Source: Microbacteriaceae bacterium PS02068
Lineage (GTDB): Bacteria; Actinomycetota; Actinomycetes; Actinomycetales; Microbacteriaceae
Length of the DNA: 55,457 bases
Direction: 5' to 3'
Assembly: GCA_029959325.1 (NCBI GenBank)
Contig: JASCPF010000015.1
Span: forward strand, 1-55,457
Shown: positions 34,129 through 41,468 of the stretch, one piece after another
Numbering within the stretch: the first letter of the stretch is position 1
Layout: every line of letters starts with the position of its first letter
The notes under the pieces: generated by a model
What the model saw: the letters and a program-made list of their open reading frames with translations, nothing else
Told to the model about the DNA's origin: nothing
The model's database searches: none
Program-made: the position numbers and the translations under genes

Positions 34129-35031
34129 GTGAGCTCAGATCTGAAGCGTCTTGGGAAGCCGGCTGTCCGGAAGGTTGCCATCGCGCGATTGGCGCATGCT
34201 ATGCAGCTCGGCCAAGCTCTCCACGACGACATGCACAGATGGTGGGCTGAAGCGGACCCAAAGACGGAGTGGGTCGTGAGCGATGACCGACGGTCGGCTG
34301 ACTTCGTCATCGACGTACCCATGCCTCCGGTCGATCAGTGGCAGATGCGCGCGAATGACGTCGTCCAAAACCTCCGAGGCGCTCTTGACGCGCTGACCCG
34401 CCATGCGGCCGTCGAGTTCGTCGGCCCGGCTAAGAAGATCGACATCGGCTTTCCCGCCTCCATGACCGAAGAGAGCTGGGGGCACTGGAAGGGACACAAG
34501 CACCTGACGGGGGATGTGGCCGACCGATTCCGTTCGATTCAGCCGTTCGAGACTCGTCGGTTGGAGCTGCACGGGTTGCGGGAGGTGAGCAACCTTGAGA
34601 AGCACGAGTTCAATGTCAGCGCGTCCTGTCAGCCCGCCGAGCTCTCCATCGACCACTCGACGACCGTCGATGGGATATGGACGGAGGCAGACGAGCAAGC
34701 CACGACTGCGGCCGTGCTCGATTCGATGATTCGCGGGGGTCGGCAGAGCCTTCTACGGATCACGTACCCGCGACCGATAATCGAGTTCACCGCCGAGCCG
34801 GGCGAGTACTCCGTCTCTATCTGGCTGACCCTTCCGCGGTTTGCGCCGCCGGAGGGATGGGAAAAGGTTGCCGCCGACGACCCCACGGATCCGTCCAGCC
34901 CGACGACAGATATCAAGCTCCTTGAGGCGCTTGACCGGTGGCGCCACGAGGTGGCGTGGGCAATCGCATACGTCACCGGCCAGTATCCGAGTGCCACGGT
35001 GCCGCCGGCGGATGCCCTCAGCCTGCAGTAG
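34129..35031 (+). CDS. Hypothetical protein
   Basis: This 300-residue protein belongs to no family I can name. It has a central helix NDVVQNLRGALDALTRHAAVE (about 76-96) of a type seen in many actinobacterial hypothetical proteins (NLR-x-ALD), then HKHLTGDVADRFRSIQPF and a HGLREVSNLEKHEFNV segment. The conserved histidines and polar residues in the central part suggest an enzyme or binding protein. TAGAGT lies 6 nt before the GTG, indicating a leaderless mRNA. It sits in the island downstream of the ABC-three-component-like operon but has its own promoter, so it is probably not part of it. Confidence 0.55.
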   Translation: MSSDLKRLGKPAVRKVAIARLAHAMQLGQALHDDMHRWWAEADPKTEWVVSDDRRSADFVIDVPMPPVDQWQMRANDVVQNLRGALDALTRHAAVEFVGPAKKIDIGFPASMTEESWGHWKGHKHLTGDVADRFRSIQPFETRRLELHGLREVSNLEKHEFNVSASCQPAELSIDHSTTVDGIWTEADEQATTAAVLDSMIRGGRQSLLRITYPRPIIEFTAEPGEYSVSIWLTLPRFAPPEGWEKVAADDPTDPSSPTTDIKLLEALDRWRHEVAWAIAYVTGQYPSATVPPADALSLQ

Positions 35032-35137
35032 AGGGCGCTCGCGCGACCGTCGTCCGGCGCCCCTGGTTGGATAGCTCAGCGTGTCGTGATTGCGCTCGCA
35101 TGGGTACCGCCGTCGCTCCAAGGTAGTGATCGATCCG

Positions 35138-35317
35138 TCAGGCGTTGATCCCGAACGCGCGCAGCAGGGGAACGCGGGGAATCATCCGACGCGGTCCGAG
35201 CTGGATCGTGGGGATGGTTCCGCTCTCGATGCCGAGCTTGATCGTTCGGTAGTCGACGCCGACGAGCTTGGCGGCATCCTTCATGGTCAGGGCGAGTGAG
35301 TTGCTTGAATGGGTCAT
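35138..35317 (-). CDS. Small HTH protein, excisionase-like
   Basis: The 59-residue protein is a helix-turn-helix of the HTH_17/MerR-like excisionase class: LTMKDAAKLVGVDYRTIKLG, then SGTIPTIQLGPRRMIPR. Such proteins bend DNA for excision of integrated elements or act as small regulators. The start at 35317 is chosen because AAGGAGAAGG precedes it; the longer frame begins in the operator region. It is divergent from the regulator gene at 35431, and lies close to the right flank of the island, as excisionase genes commonly do. No integrase is nearby. Confidence 0.72.
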   Translation of the reverse strand: MTHSSNSLALTMKDAAKLVGVDYRTIKLGIESGTIPTIQLGPRRMIPRVPLLRAFGINA

Positions 35318-35333
35318 GTCCTTCTCCTTGGTG

Positions 35334-35403
35334 AGCAATGCATGTCATTGCTTGCCCACACCGTACTCTTGTCGTGAGCAATCCGCGACATGTATTGCTC
35401 ACG
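35334..35403. promoter_or_regulatory. Paired operators between divergent HTH genes
   Basis: Two inverted repeats share the half-site TGAGCAAT/ATTGCTCA: AGCAATG-N5-CATTGCT (35334-35352) and CGTGAGCAAT-N11-ATTGCTCACG (35373-35403, perfect 10-bp arms). They cover the RBS/promoter side of the small HTH gene and the promoter of the 202-residue regulator, so autoregulation is likely. A -10-like CAAGCT (35419-35424) stands 6 nt before the regulator ATG. Confidence 0.65.
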
Positions 35404-35430
35404 AGTTCGAGATCATGACAAGCTCGGGGT

Positions 35431-36039
35431 ATGAGTGACATCCACGTCGAAGTGATCCACAGTGAGCGGATCGATGTCGGCGACGGTGTGAGAATCCCCA
35501 CCGCCTGGGAAGTCGTGGCCACCAATCAGCCCGACGTCGCAGGAACGATCCGCCTCCACGTCGTGTTCGACGAGCAGCTGCGGCGTGCCGCGGCCACATC
35601 CGTCAGCCTTGAGCGGCCGGGGGAGGGCGACGAGGTCACGGCCGCGGCGCTCCGGGATATCCGCGTGCAGTACCTGGTCGCGGTTTCTTCCATGCGTCTG
35701 ATCACCGTGGCTCGTGAGGGCGGCGAGCCCGAGCAACTGGGTCACTACCTCGCGGCGTTGAAGACGCGCACCGATCGATCGTACGAGGAAACGATGCGGG
35801 AGGCGGTGACAATCTACCGCCTCGCTTCGACGGCCAACTTGGCCCCGCTCAAGCTCGTGTCCGAGCACTTGGGCGTGAGTGTCAGCACCGCGACCCGCAT
35901 GATGGCCCGCGCCCGAGAAGCCGGCCTCGCCGAGGATCTGATCACACGCGACACGTACAACCGCATGCGCGCCGAGCGCGAGCAGACGGGTCCGTACCAG
36001 GTGCCGGGCTCACCGTCGGGTCCATCGATCGGCCGCTGA
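35431..36039 (+). CDS. Probable HTH regulator
   Basis: This 202-residue protein has a beta-rich N-terminal region (1-65) and a C-terminal helical region with a likely winged HTH: EETMREAVTIYRLASTANLA, then LKLVSEHLGVSVSTATRMMARAREAGL (about 145-171). I do not know the family; the HTH segment resembles that of small replication or partition regulators on actinobacterial elements. Its promoter contains a perfect 10-bp inverted repeat and starts a leaderless message. It is the last gene before the right-hand repeat and probably controls the divergent excisionase-like gene. Confidence 0.6.
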   Translation: MSDIHVEVIHSERIDVGDGVRIPTAWEVVATNQPDVAGTIRLHVVFDEQLRRAAATSVSLERPGEGDEVTAAALRDIRVQYLVAVSSMRLITVAREGGEPEQLGHYLAALKTRTDRSYEETMREAVTIYRLASTANLAPLKLVSEHLGVSVSTATRMMARAREAGLAEDLITRDTYNRMRAEREQTGPYQVPGSPSGPSIGR

Positions 36040-36097
36040 GCTCGCGCGACGACATTCAGCCGCACATCTGCACAATGACGCGCGTGCGGCCACATTC

Positions 36098-36224
36098 TGA
36101 GCAAAATGCTCAAACTGGCCGAAGTTATTCACAGGCGAATTTGCTTTTGCCCGCATTCGTTTTCGGCATACGCCTGAGCGCCATGCCAGCGTTGGTGATT
36201 CTTGCCCGCTCTTTGCCCGCATTC
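36098..36224. repeat. Repeat-rich non-coding segment at the right island end
   Basis: The segment contains a palindrome TGAGCA-AAA-TGCTCA (36098-36112), which resembles the operator half-sites at 35334-35403. It also has two 13-bp direct repeats TTTGCCCGCATTC (36146-36158 and 36212-36224) and a shorter TTGCCCGC at 36202-36209. Direct repeats beside a core-like repeat are the usual layout of recombinase arm sites. No gene is seen between 36040 and 36348. Confidence 0.45.
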
Positions 36225-36242
36225 CATTTCCAACTAGCTGTT

Positions 36243-36341
36243 TTCGGACGTTGCCAGATGTGGTCCTGCTCCTCAAAATCCGCGTAATTCCGCGGAATCT
36301 GTCGCTTTGAGTCGAAATGCAAAATGCTCAAAACGTGTTCG
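36243..36341 (+). repeat. Right copy of the ~99-bp island-flanking direct repeat
   Basis: This copy matches 21470-21568 ungapped and in the same orientation. It ends 8 bp before the stop codon of the ADP-ribosylglycohydrolase gene, which is intact. It contains GCAAAATGCTCAAAACGTG, sharing the TGCTCA half-site of the nearby operators. Confidence 0.75.
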
Positions 36342-36348
36342 AATCCCT

Positions 36349-37311
36349 CTAGGGTATTCCCCCTGTTTCGCGTCCCTGCCGCGCAGCGAGCGACCCGAGC
36401 CGCGTCAACTCGTTCGCGTCGATACCGGGCCACCCGTGCAGCCTGCGCGTGAACGACAACGGAAGCGCGGACCCGCCCCAGACCGCACCCGCGAGCGATC
36501 CCGCGATTGCCGCCACAGTGTCGGTGTCGCCGCCGCCGCGAACCGCGCGCTCGAGCGCGTCGCGCAGCGACGTGGCATCCACGATGGCCGCGAGCGCAGC
36601 CTGGAATGCCCGCACCACCCATCCGTTGCCCGACTGGAAGTCGCGGGGGTGGGCGCCGGCGGATGCCTCATCGATCAGGCGCTCCCAGCGTTCGCGCCGT
36701 TCGGCGGGCAGCCACTGCACCTGGCCGCGCACGTCGAGCTCGCCCGTGAGGATCGCGTGCCGGATCGCCAGGCACCACAGCGCGCACGCGTCGACGTTGT
36801 CGACCTCCCAGTGGGTCAGCTGCGCGATCCTGCCGGCCGCGGCGGCGAGATCCTCGGGGGAGCGGTCGAGGTAGCCGAGCGAGACCGGGCCTGTGCGCAT
36901 GAGGGATCCGTTCCCGCCGCTACGGCCTGCGCGATGGTGTGCCGACTCGGCGGCGGCGCGCGAGGCATCCTCATCTGCGTCGTCGTCGAGGCTGCTCAGG
37001 ACGGAGCGGGTCTGCGCGCCGACGTCCTTCGCGGTGCGCGCCCACTCCCTCCACGAAGCGACGATCTCGATCATCGACGCGGGGTCTTCGAGGGTGCCAC
37101 CCCGCGCGAGCACGGTCAGGATCGGCATTGCCATGCTGGTGTCGTCGGTCCACTCGCCGACGGCGTGGCCGAAGCATCCGACGCCGAACTCGGGCGTGAC
37201 GCTGTCGGGCAGCGCCGGGCCGAATTCATACTGCGAGCCGAGGGCATCGCCGGCGGCGGACGCCATGACGGCGCCGACGGCGCGATCGAGCTGCTGGGTG
37301 GAGAGGTGCAT
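36349..37311 (-). CDS. ADP-ribosylglycohydrolase family protein
   Basis: The 320-residue protein is of the DraG/ADP-ribosylhydrolase family: GAVMASAAGDALGSQYEFG near 12, the metal-binding WTDDTSMAM near 54, RSGGNGSLMRTGPV near 125 and the C-terminal RGGGDTDTVAAIAGSLAGA with its two acidic ligands. It would remove ADP-ribose from protein or another acceptor. The ATG at 37311 gives the normal N-terminus; the open frame to 37458 overlaps the divergent regulator. The divergent gene encodes an NrtR-type regulator that senses NAD-derived nucleotides, so both probably belong to NAD/ADP-ribose homeostasis. Its 3' end directly abuts the right island repeat. Confidence 0.88.
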   Translation of the reverse strand: MHLSTQQLDRAVGAVMASAAGDALGSQYEFGPALPDSVTPEFGVGCFGHAVGEWTDDTSMAMPILTVLARGGTLEDPASMIEIVASWREWARTAKDVGAQTRSVLSSLDDDADEDASRAAAESAHHRAGRSGGNGSLMRTGPVSLGYLDRSPEDLAAAAGRIAQLTHWEVDNVDACALWCLAIRHAILTGELDVRGQVQWLPAERRERWERLIDEASAGAHPRDFQSGNGWVVRAFQAALAAIVDATSLRDALERAVRGGGDTDTVAAIAGSLAGAVWGGSALPLSFTRRLHGWPGIDANELTRLGSLAARQGRETGGIP

Positions 37312-37356
37312 CAGTTGCCTGCCTTCTGCAGTGAGGAATCGAATCCCTCGTCTTGA

Positions 37357-37421
37357 TTTAGCGCGTATGTGATCTAAAACAGTATGCGCCGAGAGTCGGA
37401 CTTTGCGCAAGAGTGCGCTAA
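37357..37421. promoter_or_regulatory. NrtR-type operators in the divergent promoter
   Basis: Two dyads lie between the genes: TTTAG-N12-CTAAA (37357-37378) and TTTGCGCA-AGAG-TGCGCTAA (37402-37421). The second overlaps the -10-like TAAATT (37419-37424), which is 6 nt from the regulator start, so binding would shut off its leaderless promoter. The first lies on the hydrolase side. Confidence 0.6.
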
Positions 37422-37430
37422 ATTGGCGCC

Positions 37431-38069
37431 ATGCAGACCCGACGTGACAGTTCCGCACGGCGACTCGAGGACCATCCGCGCCCGTCTGTCGCCGTCGACA
37501 CAGCGGTCCTCACGGTCGTGGATGATGCGTTGTCGGTGCTTCTGGTCGGCGCGAAGGACGACGGCGCGGGGTGGCGGCTGCCGGGAACGTTCCTGCACGA
37601 GGGGGAGCGGCTGCGCGACGCCGTGATGCGGTCGCTGCGCGACAAGGCCGGCATCGAGGGGCTGCGGCCGCGGCAGCTGCACGTGTTCGACGCGCTCGAG
37701 CGCGACGATCGGGGGTGGGTGCTCTCGGTCGCGCACGTCGACGTCGTGCGGTCCGGGCGGCTGCAGGCATCCGACGACCTTCGGTTGACGCCCATCAGCG
37801 ACCTGCCCAAGCTGACGTACGACCATCGCGAGATCGTCGAGTTCGCCGTCGATGCCCTGCGCGCTGACTATCGCGGTGCGCCCGACCCGGCGGAGCTGCT
37901 GGAGTCACCCTTCACGATCCGTCAGCTCAGGCTGCTGCACGAGGCCGTGCGGGGGGAGTCGCTCGTGCCCGATACGTTCCGCCGCGCGATGCTGCCGCTG
38001 CTGCGCGGCACGGGCCACATGCGCGCCGAGGGCAAGGGACGACCGGCGGAGCTGTTCGAGCGGGCGTGA
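37431..38069 (+). CDS. nrtR: NrtR-type Nudix-related transcriptional regulator
   Basis: The 212-residue protein has an N-terminal Nudix fold (VAVDTAVLTVVDDALSVLLV, GAGWRLPGTFLHEGERLRDA, RSLRDKAGIE) and a C-terminal winged helix (PFTIRQLRLLHEAVRG, FRRAMLPLLRGTGHM). The Nudix box is degenerate: the catalytic RE-x2-EE glutamates are replaced in RSLRDKAGIE, which is typical of NrtR/NdxR regulators that bind ADP-ribose or related nucleotides without cleaving them. It is divergent from the ADP-ribosylglycohydrolase and flanked by two dyads, so it probably represses that gene and itself. The start is leaderless in type. Confidence 0.85.
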   Translation: MQTRRDSSARRLEDHPRPSVAVDTAVLTVVDDALSVLLVGAKDDGAGWRLPGTFLHEGERLRDAVMRSLRDKAGIEGLRPRQLHVFDALERDDRGWVLSVAHVDVVRSGRLQASDDLRLTPISDLPKLTYDHREIVEFAVDALRADYRGAPDPAELLESPFTIRQLRLLHEAVRGESLVPDTFRRAMLPLLRGTGHMRAEGKGRPAELFERA

Positions 38070-38099
38070 TCGGCGTACGCGGGTCGCTTGAGTGGCTGG

Positions 38100-38489
38100 T
38101 CAGGTGAGCTTCTCGAACACCATCGTCGCTTGGACGCGGTCGCCGCCGCCGAAACCCGTGCTGCCCGACGATGCCGTCGTGATCGTGTGCAGTCGGTAGC
38201 CGAGGGATGCCTGCGCGTTGATGACCTTCTCGAGTCCGACAAGGTTGCCCGAGCCGGTACCGAAGAATTTCTCCTTCAGCACGACCTGCAGAACCACGTA
38301 GCTCATGCCGGCGGGCGCGGGTCGAGGCTGAGCACCCGACACCGCGTCGGCCTGGGCGCGGTTGATCATGCCCGACACGCCCGGCTCGGGCGGAGCGGGC
38401 GGCTGGACCGCATCGGTCCACGCGGCGCCGTCCCACCAGCGCTTCGTTCCTGAGCCGTCGTCGTACCAGCCGGCCTGCGTGTCGGTCAT
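38100..38489 (-). CDS. DUF2510/DUF4177 domain protein
   Basis: The 129-residue protein begins with a DUF2510 module (AGWYDDGSGTKRWWDGAAWTD), an actinobacterial motif often at the N-terminus of membrane or secreted proteins. After a Pro-rich linker it ends with a DUF4177-like domain (MSYVVLQVVLKEKF, INAQASLGYRLHTITTA). No membrane segment is present. The ATG at 38489 has GGAG 8 nt upstream; the open frame to 38537 adds an unlikely leader. It is convergent with nrtR, 30 bp away. Function unknown. Confidence 0.75.
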   Translation of the reverse strand: MTDTQAGWYDDGSGTKRWWDGAAWTDAVQPPAPPEPGVSGMINRAQADAVSGAQPRPAPAGMSYVVLQVVLKEKFFGTGSGNLVGLEKVINAQASLGYRLHTITTASSGSTGFGGGDRVQATMVFEKLT

Positions 38490-38593
38490 CCTTGCTCCAA
38501 GACCGGCGGTCGAGTTGCGGAGGGGGTAGGGGCGCACCCAATAGAGTGACCCCGGCGACCCACGGTGGGCGTCAGTTTGGAACTGGGGACCAG

Positions 38594-39607
38594 GTGACGG
38601 ACGACACTCTGACGACGCTCAATGAAGACCCGACCGCGGAGCTCGACCATCAGGAACGCTCCGTACCACCCACCCGCAACTGGGTCCGAACGCACGTGAC
38701 AGCTGGCGTACTACTCGTCCTTGCTCTGCTGTCCATATTCGTGCTTGCTCGAGTCGCGATTGACCCTGGTCTGTTGGGGGGCGTGCGAGACTCCCTCAAT
38801 GACCAGCAGGCAACTGTAGGCGGACTCGCAGCCGGTGCCACGGCGTTGTCCGCGGCGCTCAGCCTGGTTCCGGGAGAGTCGTTGGCTCCCCTAGCAAATC
38901 AACTCGCGGACGTCAGCGGATGGTTCGTTGTAATTATCGCCGCCATCATCTTGCAGAAGATCCTCATCACGGTCGCGGGGCCGATCGCTTTCGGGCTCAT
39001 CGTGCCGCTCGCATGCGCACTGGGAATCGTCGCTGCCTACTCACGGCGTCCAGGTTTTCGCGCAATGGGTATCCGGTTCGCAGCCTTCGGGCTCGTCCTC
39101 TGTTTCGCCGTTCCCGCTTCGATTGTGATCAGTAACGCGCTCACAAACACGTATGCAGACTTGTCCAGCGCGGCTGCGGCTGCGGACGACGCTGCGGATA
39201 AGGCTTCGGCTGCGGCGTCCGCGAAGACGGCCGAGGCAGAGGATGCGGCGAAGGCCGAGGGTGACAACGATGACAGTCTCCTCGACACTATCGGCGACTG
39301 GATATCGGGAGCTGCTGACAAAGTCGGCGACGCACTTGGGAGCGCGCTCACCTCCCTCAACGAGATCAAAGACGATGCCGTAGATGCACTCAATTCCTAC
39401 ATGGAGAAGTTCGCGCTACTGATCGTCACCACGTGCGTGATGCCTCTACTTGTGATGCTCCTGCTGGGTTGGGTGATCAAGCTACTCTTCTCGGTCGATC
39501 TCGCCGTCGGACGACTTGGAATGACGTTGCAAGCGCAGGCGACTCGTGGAACACGCGTGGTCAACAAGACCGCATCCGAGCGGGTCCGCCGAAATGGCAC
39601 GCGCTGA
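38594..39607 (+). CDS. Hypothetical membrane protein with Ala-rich coiled coil
   Basis: The 337-residue protein has an N-terminal membrane segment (AGVLLVLALLSIFVLARV), two or three more between about 80 and 175, then an Ala/Asp/Glu-rich coiled stretch (about 188-260) and a final membrane segment (LLIVTTCVMPLLVMLLLGW). The coiled part probably lies outside or in the periplasm-like space. No family is recognised. The GTG at 38594 is chosen with an AGG just upstream; the frame is open to 38492, but the extra residues are unlikely coding. It precedes a PD-(D/E)XK nuclease gene by 89 bp on the same strand, and the two may form a pair, although the nuclease has its own leaderless-type promoter. 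Confidence 0.6.
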   Translation: MTDDTLTTLNEDPTAELDHQERSVPPTRNWVRTHVTAGVLLVLALLSIFVLARVAIDPGLLGGVRDSLNDQQATVGGLAAGATALSAALSLVPGESLAPLANQLADVSGWFVVIIAAIILQKILITVAGPIAFGLIVPLACALGIVAAYSRRPGFRAMGIRFAAFGLVLCFAVPASIVISNALTNTYADLSSAAAAADDAADKASAAASAKTAEAEDAAKAEGDNDDSLLDTIGDWISGAADKVGDALGSALTSLNEIKDDAVDALNSYMEKFALLIVTTCVMPLLVMLLLGWVIKLLFSVDLAVGRLGMTLQAQATRGTRVVNKTASERVRRNGTR

Positions 39608-39696
39608 GATACGAACTGCGGCTGGCAACGGTGTGGGCCACGGGGCGCGAATGCGCCACTGTCCGGCTGTCTCGCGTCGGGTGACAGGATGGCCGT

Positions 39697-40725
39697 GTGC
39701 AGGCCTCCCTCATATACACGACCGAGCCGCTGGCAACGCGAGCCCTGGCAGCCGAGATTCGTCACGATCACGCGCGTTTCGTCGCACTGCTTTCCGAGAT
39801 CGTCGGAGCCGATCTACTCGGGCGATTCATCGATGTTAGGGCGGAGCAAGGTGATCAGAAGATCGACGTCGCACTCACCTTTGCCGATCCTGACTACGTC
39901 GTCGGCATCGAGGCGAAGTTCGACCACACGCTCACGGAGGATCAGGTCGATCGCGAACTGACTGTGGCGAACCATCTCGTCGTGCTGCTGCTCGACAGAG
40001 ATCACGCTCCTGAGTGGTTGCCTCTGAAAGGTCGTGTCAGCCTCATGACTTGGGAGGACGCGCTTGCCTGCTTTCCTGGATCTCGTCTCACACTCGACGA
40101 GATCAAGGCCGCACGCTCGGGCAAGAGCGCGGTCGAGGTGCGCCTGCGGCAACTGATCGGCCCTGCCAAGCAGCGACTCGGCGCCGCGTGGCGCATTGAC
40201 AGCCGTCGAGGAGGGTCGGGGATGCCTGCGATCAACTTCTACTCGCCCGAGATCGATGGCGAGCAGCTCCGTGCCGTGCTCCAAGTCGCGCAGCGCACCA
40301 TGCCGCCTGCCGGTCAGCCCGTGCCGATGAGATTCAGTGTGGGAATCAGCGTTCGAGCAGACACCAGCAGCTACCCGCGCGATCCCCGGTCGACGCCGCC
40401 GTGGGTGGAATCGGTGCGGCGCTTGCAGTCGAACGTCATCGGCGACCGGGTCCACGAGCTTCATCTCAGCACTCGTCGGCCCAGCTCAGGTCACGCCAAC
40501 TCGGAGACGCCCCACGGCAGAGCGCACGGGCGCAAGCTCGCGATCGTGGACCATCACTTCGAGGCCAGCGAGAGATGGTTGACAACCGGCTACATCGACT
40601 GGATCGTCGGCCCGGCATCTGAACGGATGCCACTAGAGCAGGTCGACGAGTTGGCGGAGTCGCTCGTGACGATCCTCGAAGAGTGGTACCGCGCTGAGGT
40701 GGCAGCACGAGTGACTTCGAGCTGA
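39697..40725 (+). CDS. PD-(D/E)XK nuclease family protein
   Basis: The 342-residue protein has a nuclease core near its N-terminus: KIDVALTF (D57), then VVGIEAKFDH with E72-x-K74, and the helix EDQVDREL with Q83. The remaining ~230 residues are unrecognised and hydrophilic (MRFSVGISVRADTSSYP near 208). This domain order resembles the PDDEXK proteins frequent in defence islands. CAGGAT stands 6 nt before the GTG start, a leaderless arrangement. Neither a methylase nor a helicase is adjacent, so it is not a standard restriction system. Confidence 0.68.
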   Translation: MQASLIYTTEPLATRALAAEIRHDHARFVALLSEIVGADLLGRFIDVRAEQGDQKIDVALTFADPDYVVGIEAKFDHTLTEDQVDRELTVANHLVVLLLDRDHAPEWLPLKGRVSLMTWEDALACFPGSRLTLDEIKAARSGKSAVEVRLRQLIGPAKQRLGAAWRIDSRRGGSGMPAINFYSPEIDGEQLRAVLQVAQRTMPPAGQPVPMRFSVGISVRADTSSYPRDPRSTPPWVESVRRLQSNVIGDRVHELHLSTRRPSSGHANSETPHGRAHGRKLAIVDHHFEASERWLTTGYIDWIVGPASERMPLEQVDELAESLVTILEEWYRAEVAARVTSS

Positions 40726-40826
40726 GGCGCTCTTTCGCATAAGGGCAGTGTCGGGACGGTGTCGCCGGTCGTGCATAGGCTCGGTGGAGAGCCATTCGAG
40801 CTGAATGTGACTACCTAGGGAGTTCC

Positions 40827-41429
40827 GTGAACAGTCGTCTTGTCATCGCGTCGGTTGTCGCCGCTGCAACCCTCGCCTTCGGGGGCTGCACGGCCGGCAC
40901 GGCAGAGAAGCCCGCAGGAGCTTCATCTTCAGCTCCAGCGATCGAAGTCGAGGAGGCTGTTGCGACCGTTGACGTCCGCCTCGCGCGCTCGCTGCTCGAT
41001 CAGAAGAATGCGCTCACGGATGAGCAGATCGTCGGTGCTGCCCGCGAGAAGGGAATCACGGCTAGGGTCGACGGCGACACCGTGATCTACACGATGACGC
41101 GAGCGCAGCAGGCCGACATGCTCGCGCAGATGCGTTCGTCGGCGCATGCGGCGGCTGATGAAATGATCGCGGATGACACGAACTCTGTGACCGCGGTCGA
41201 GTTCAACGACGATATGACGTTGTTCAAGATTTCCGTTGACAAGGCCCGGTACGGTGCACTTCAAAGTCTGCTCGCCTTGGGCTTCTACATTCAAGGAGCG
41301 ATGTTCCAACAATTCAACGGGGTGGGCGCCGACGACATCGACGTTGTCGTGAACTTCGTTGATGGTGCAACCGGCGAGGTGCTCAACACTGGCTCCTACC
41401 AGGAGATGCGCAAGAACCTCCAGCAGTGA
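40827..41429 (+). CDS. DUF4854-type lipoprotein
   Basis: The 200-residue precursor has a lipoprotein signal peptide (MNSRLVIASVVAAATLAFGGC) with the lipobox FGGC, then a linker and a soluble domain with two similar helix-strand parts and the end FVDGATGEVLNTGSYQEMRK, resembling the actinobacterial DUF4854 family. The role is unknown. AGGGAG lies 7 nt before the start, so this gene has a normal 5' leader. It is followed 39 nt later by the NYN gene. The same pair, with the lipoprotein reduced to its last 82 bp, occurs in the island at 24959-25806. Confidence 0.78.
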   Translation: MNSRLVIASVVAAATLAFGGCTAGTAEKPAGASSSAPAIEVEEAVATVDVRLARSLLDQKNALTDEQIVGAAREKGITARVDGDTVIYTMTRAQQADMLAQMRSSAHAAADEMIADDTNSVTAVEFNDDMTLFKISVDKARYGALQSLLALGFYIQGAMFQQFNGVGADDIDVVVNFVDGATGEVLNTGSYQEMRKNLQQ

Positions 41430-41468
41430 CGTTGTCGGCTCCGTCTGTCGCCCTGCCATGCTTGAGCA

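Noticed and set aside
21470..36341. CRISPR array or phage structural genes inside the island.
   Set aside because: No regularly spaced repeats and no capsid, tail, portal or terminase motifs were seen.
36330..36352. TTCGAATCC at the right repeat end, similar to a tRNA T-loop, suggesting tRNA-gene integration.
   Set aside because: The flanking bases do not pair into a T-arm, no acceptor stem or anticodon arm can be found, and the left copy lacks the motif.
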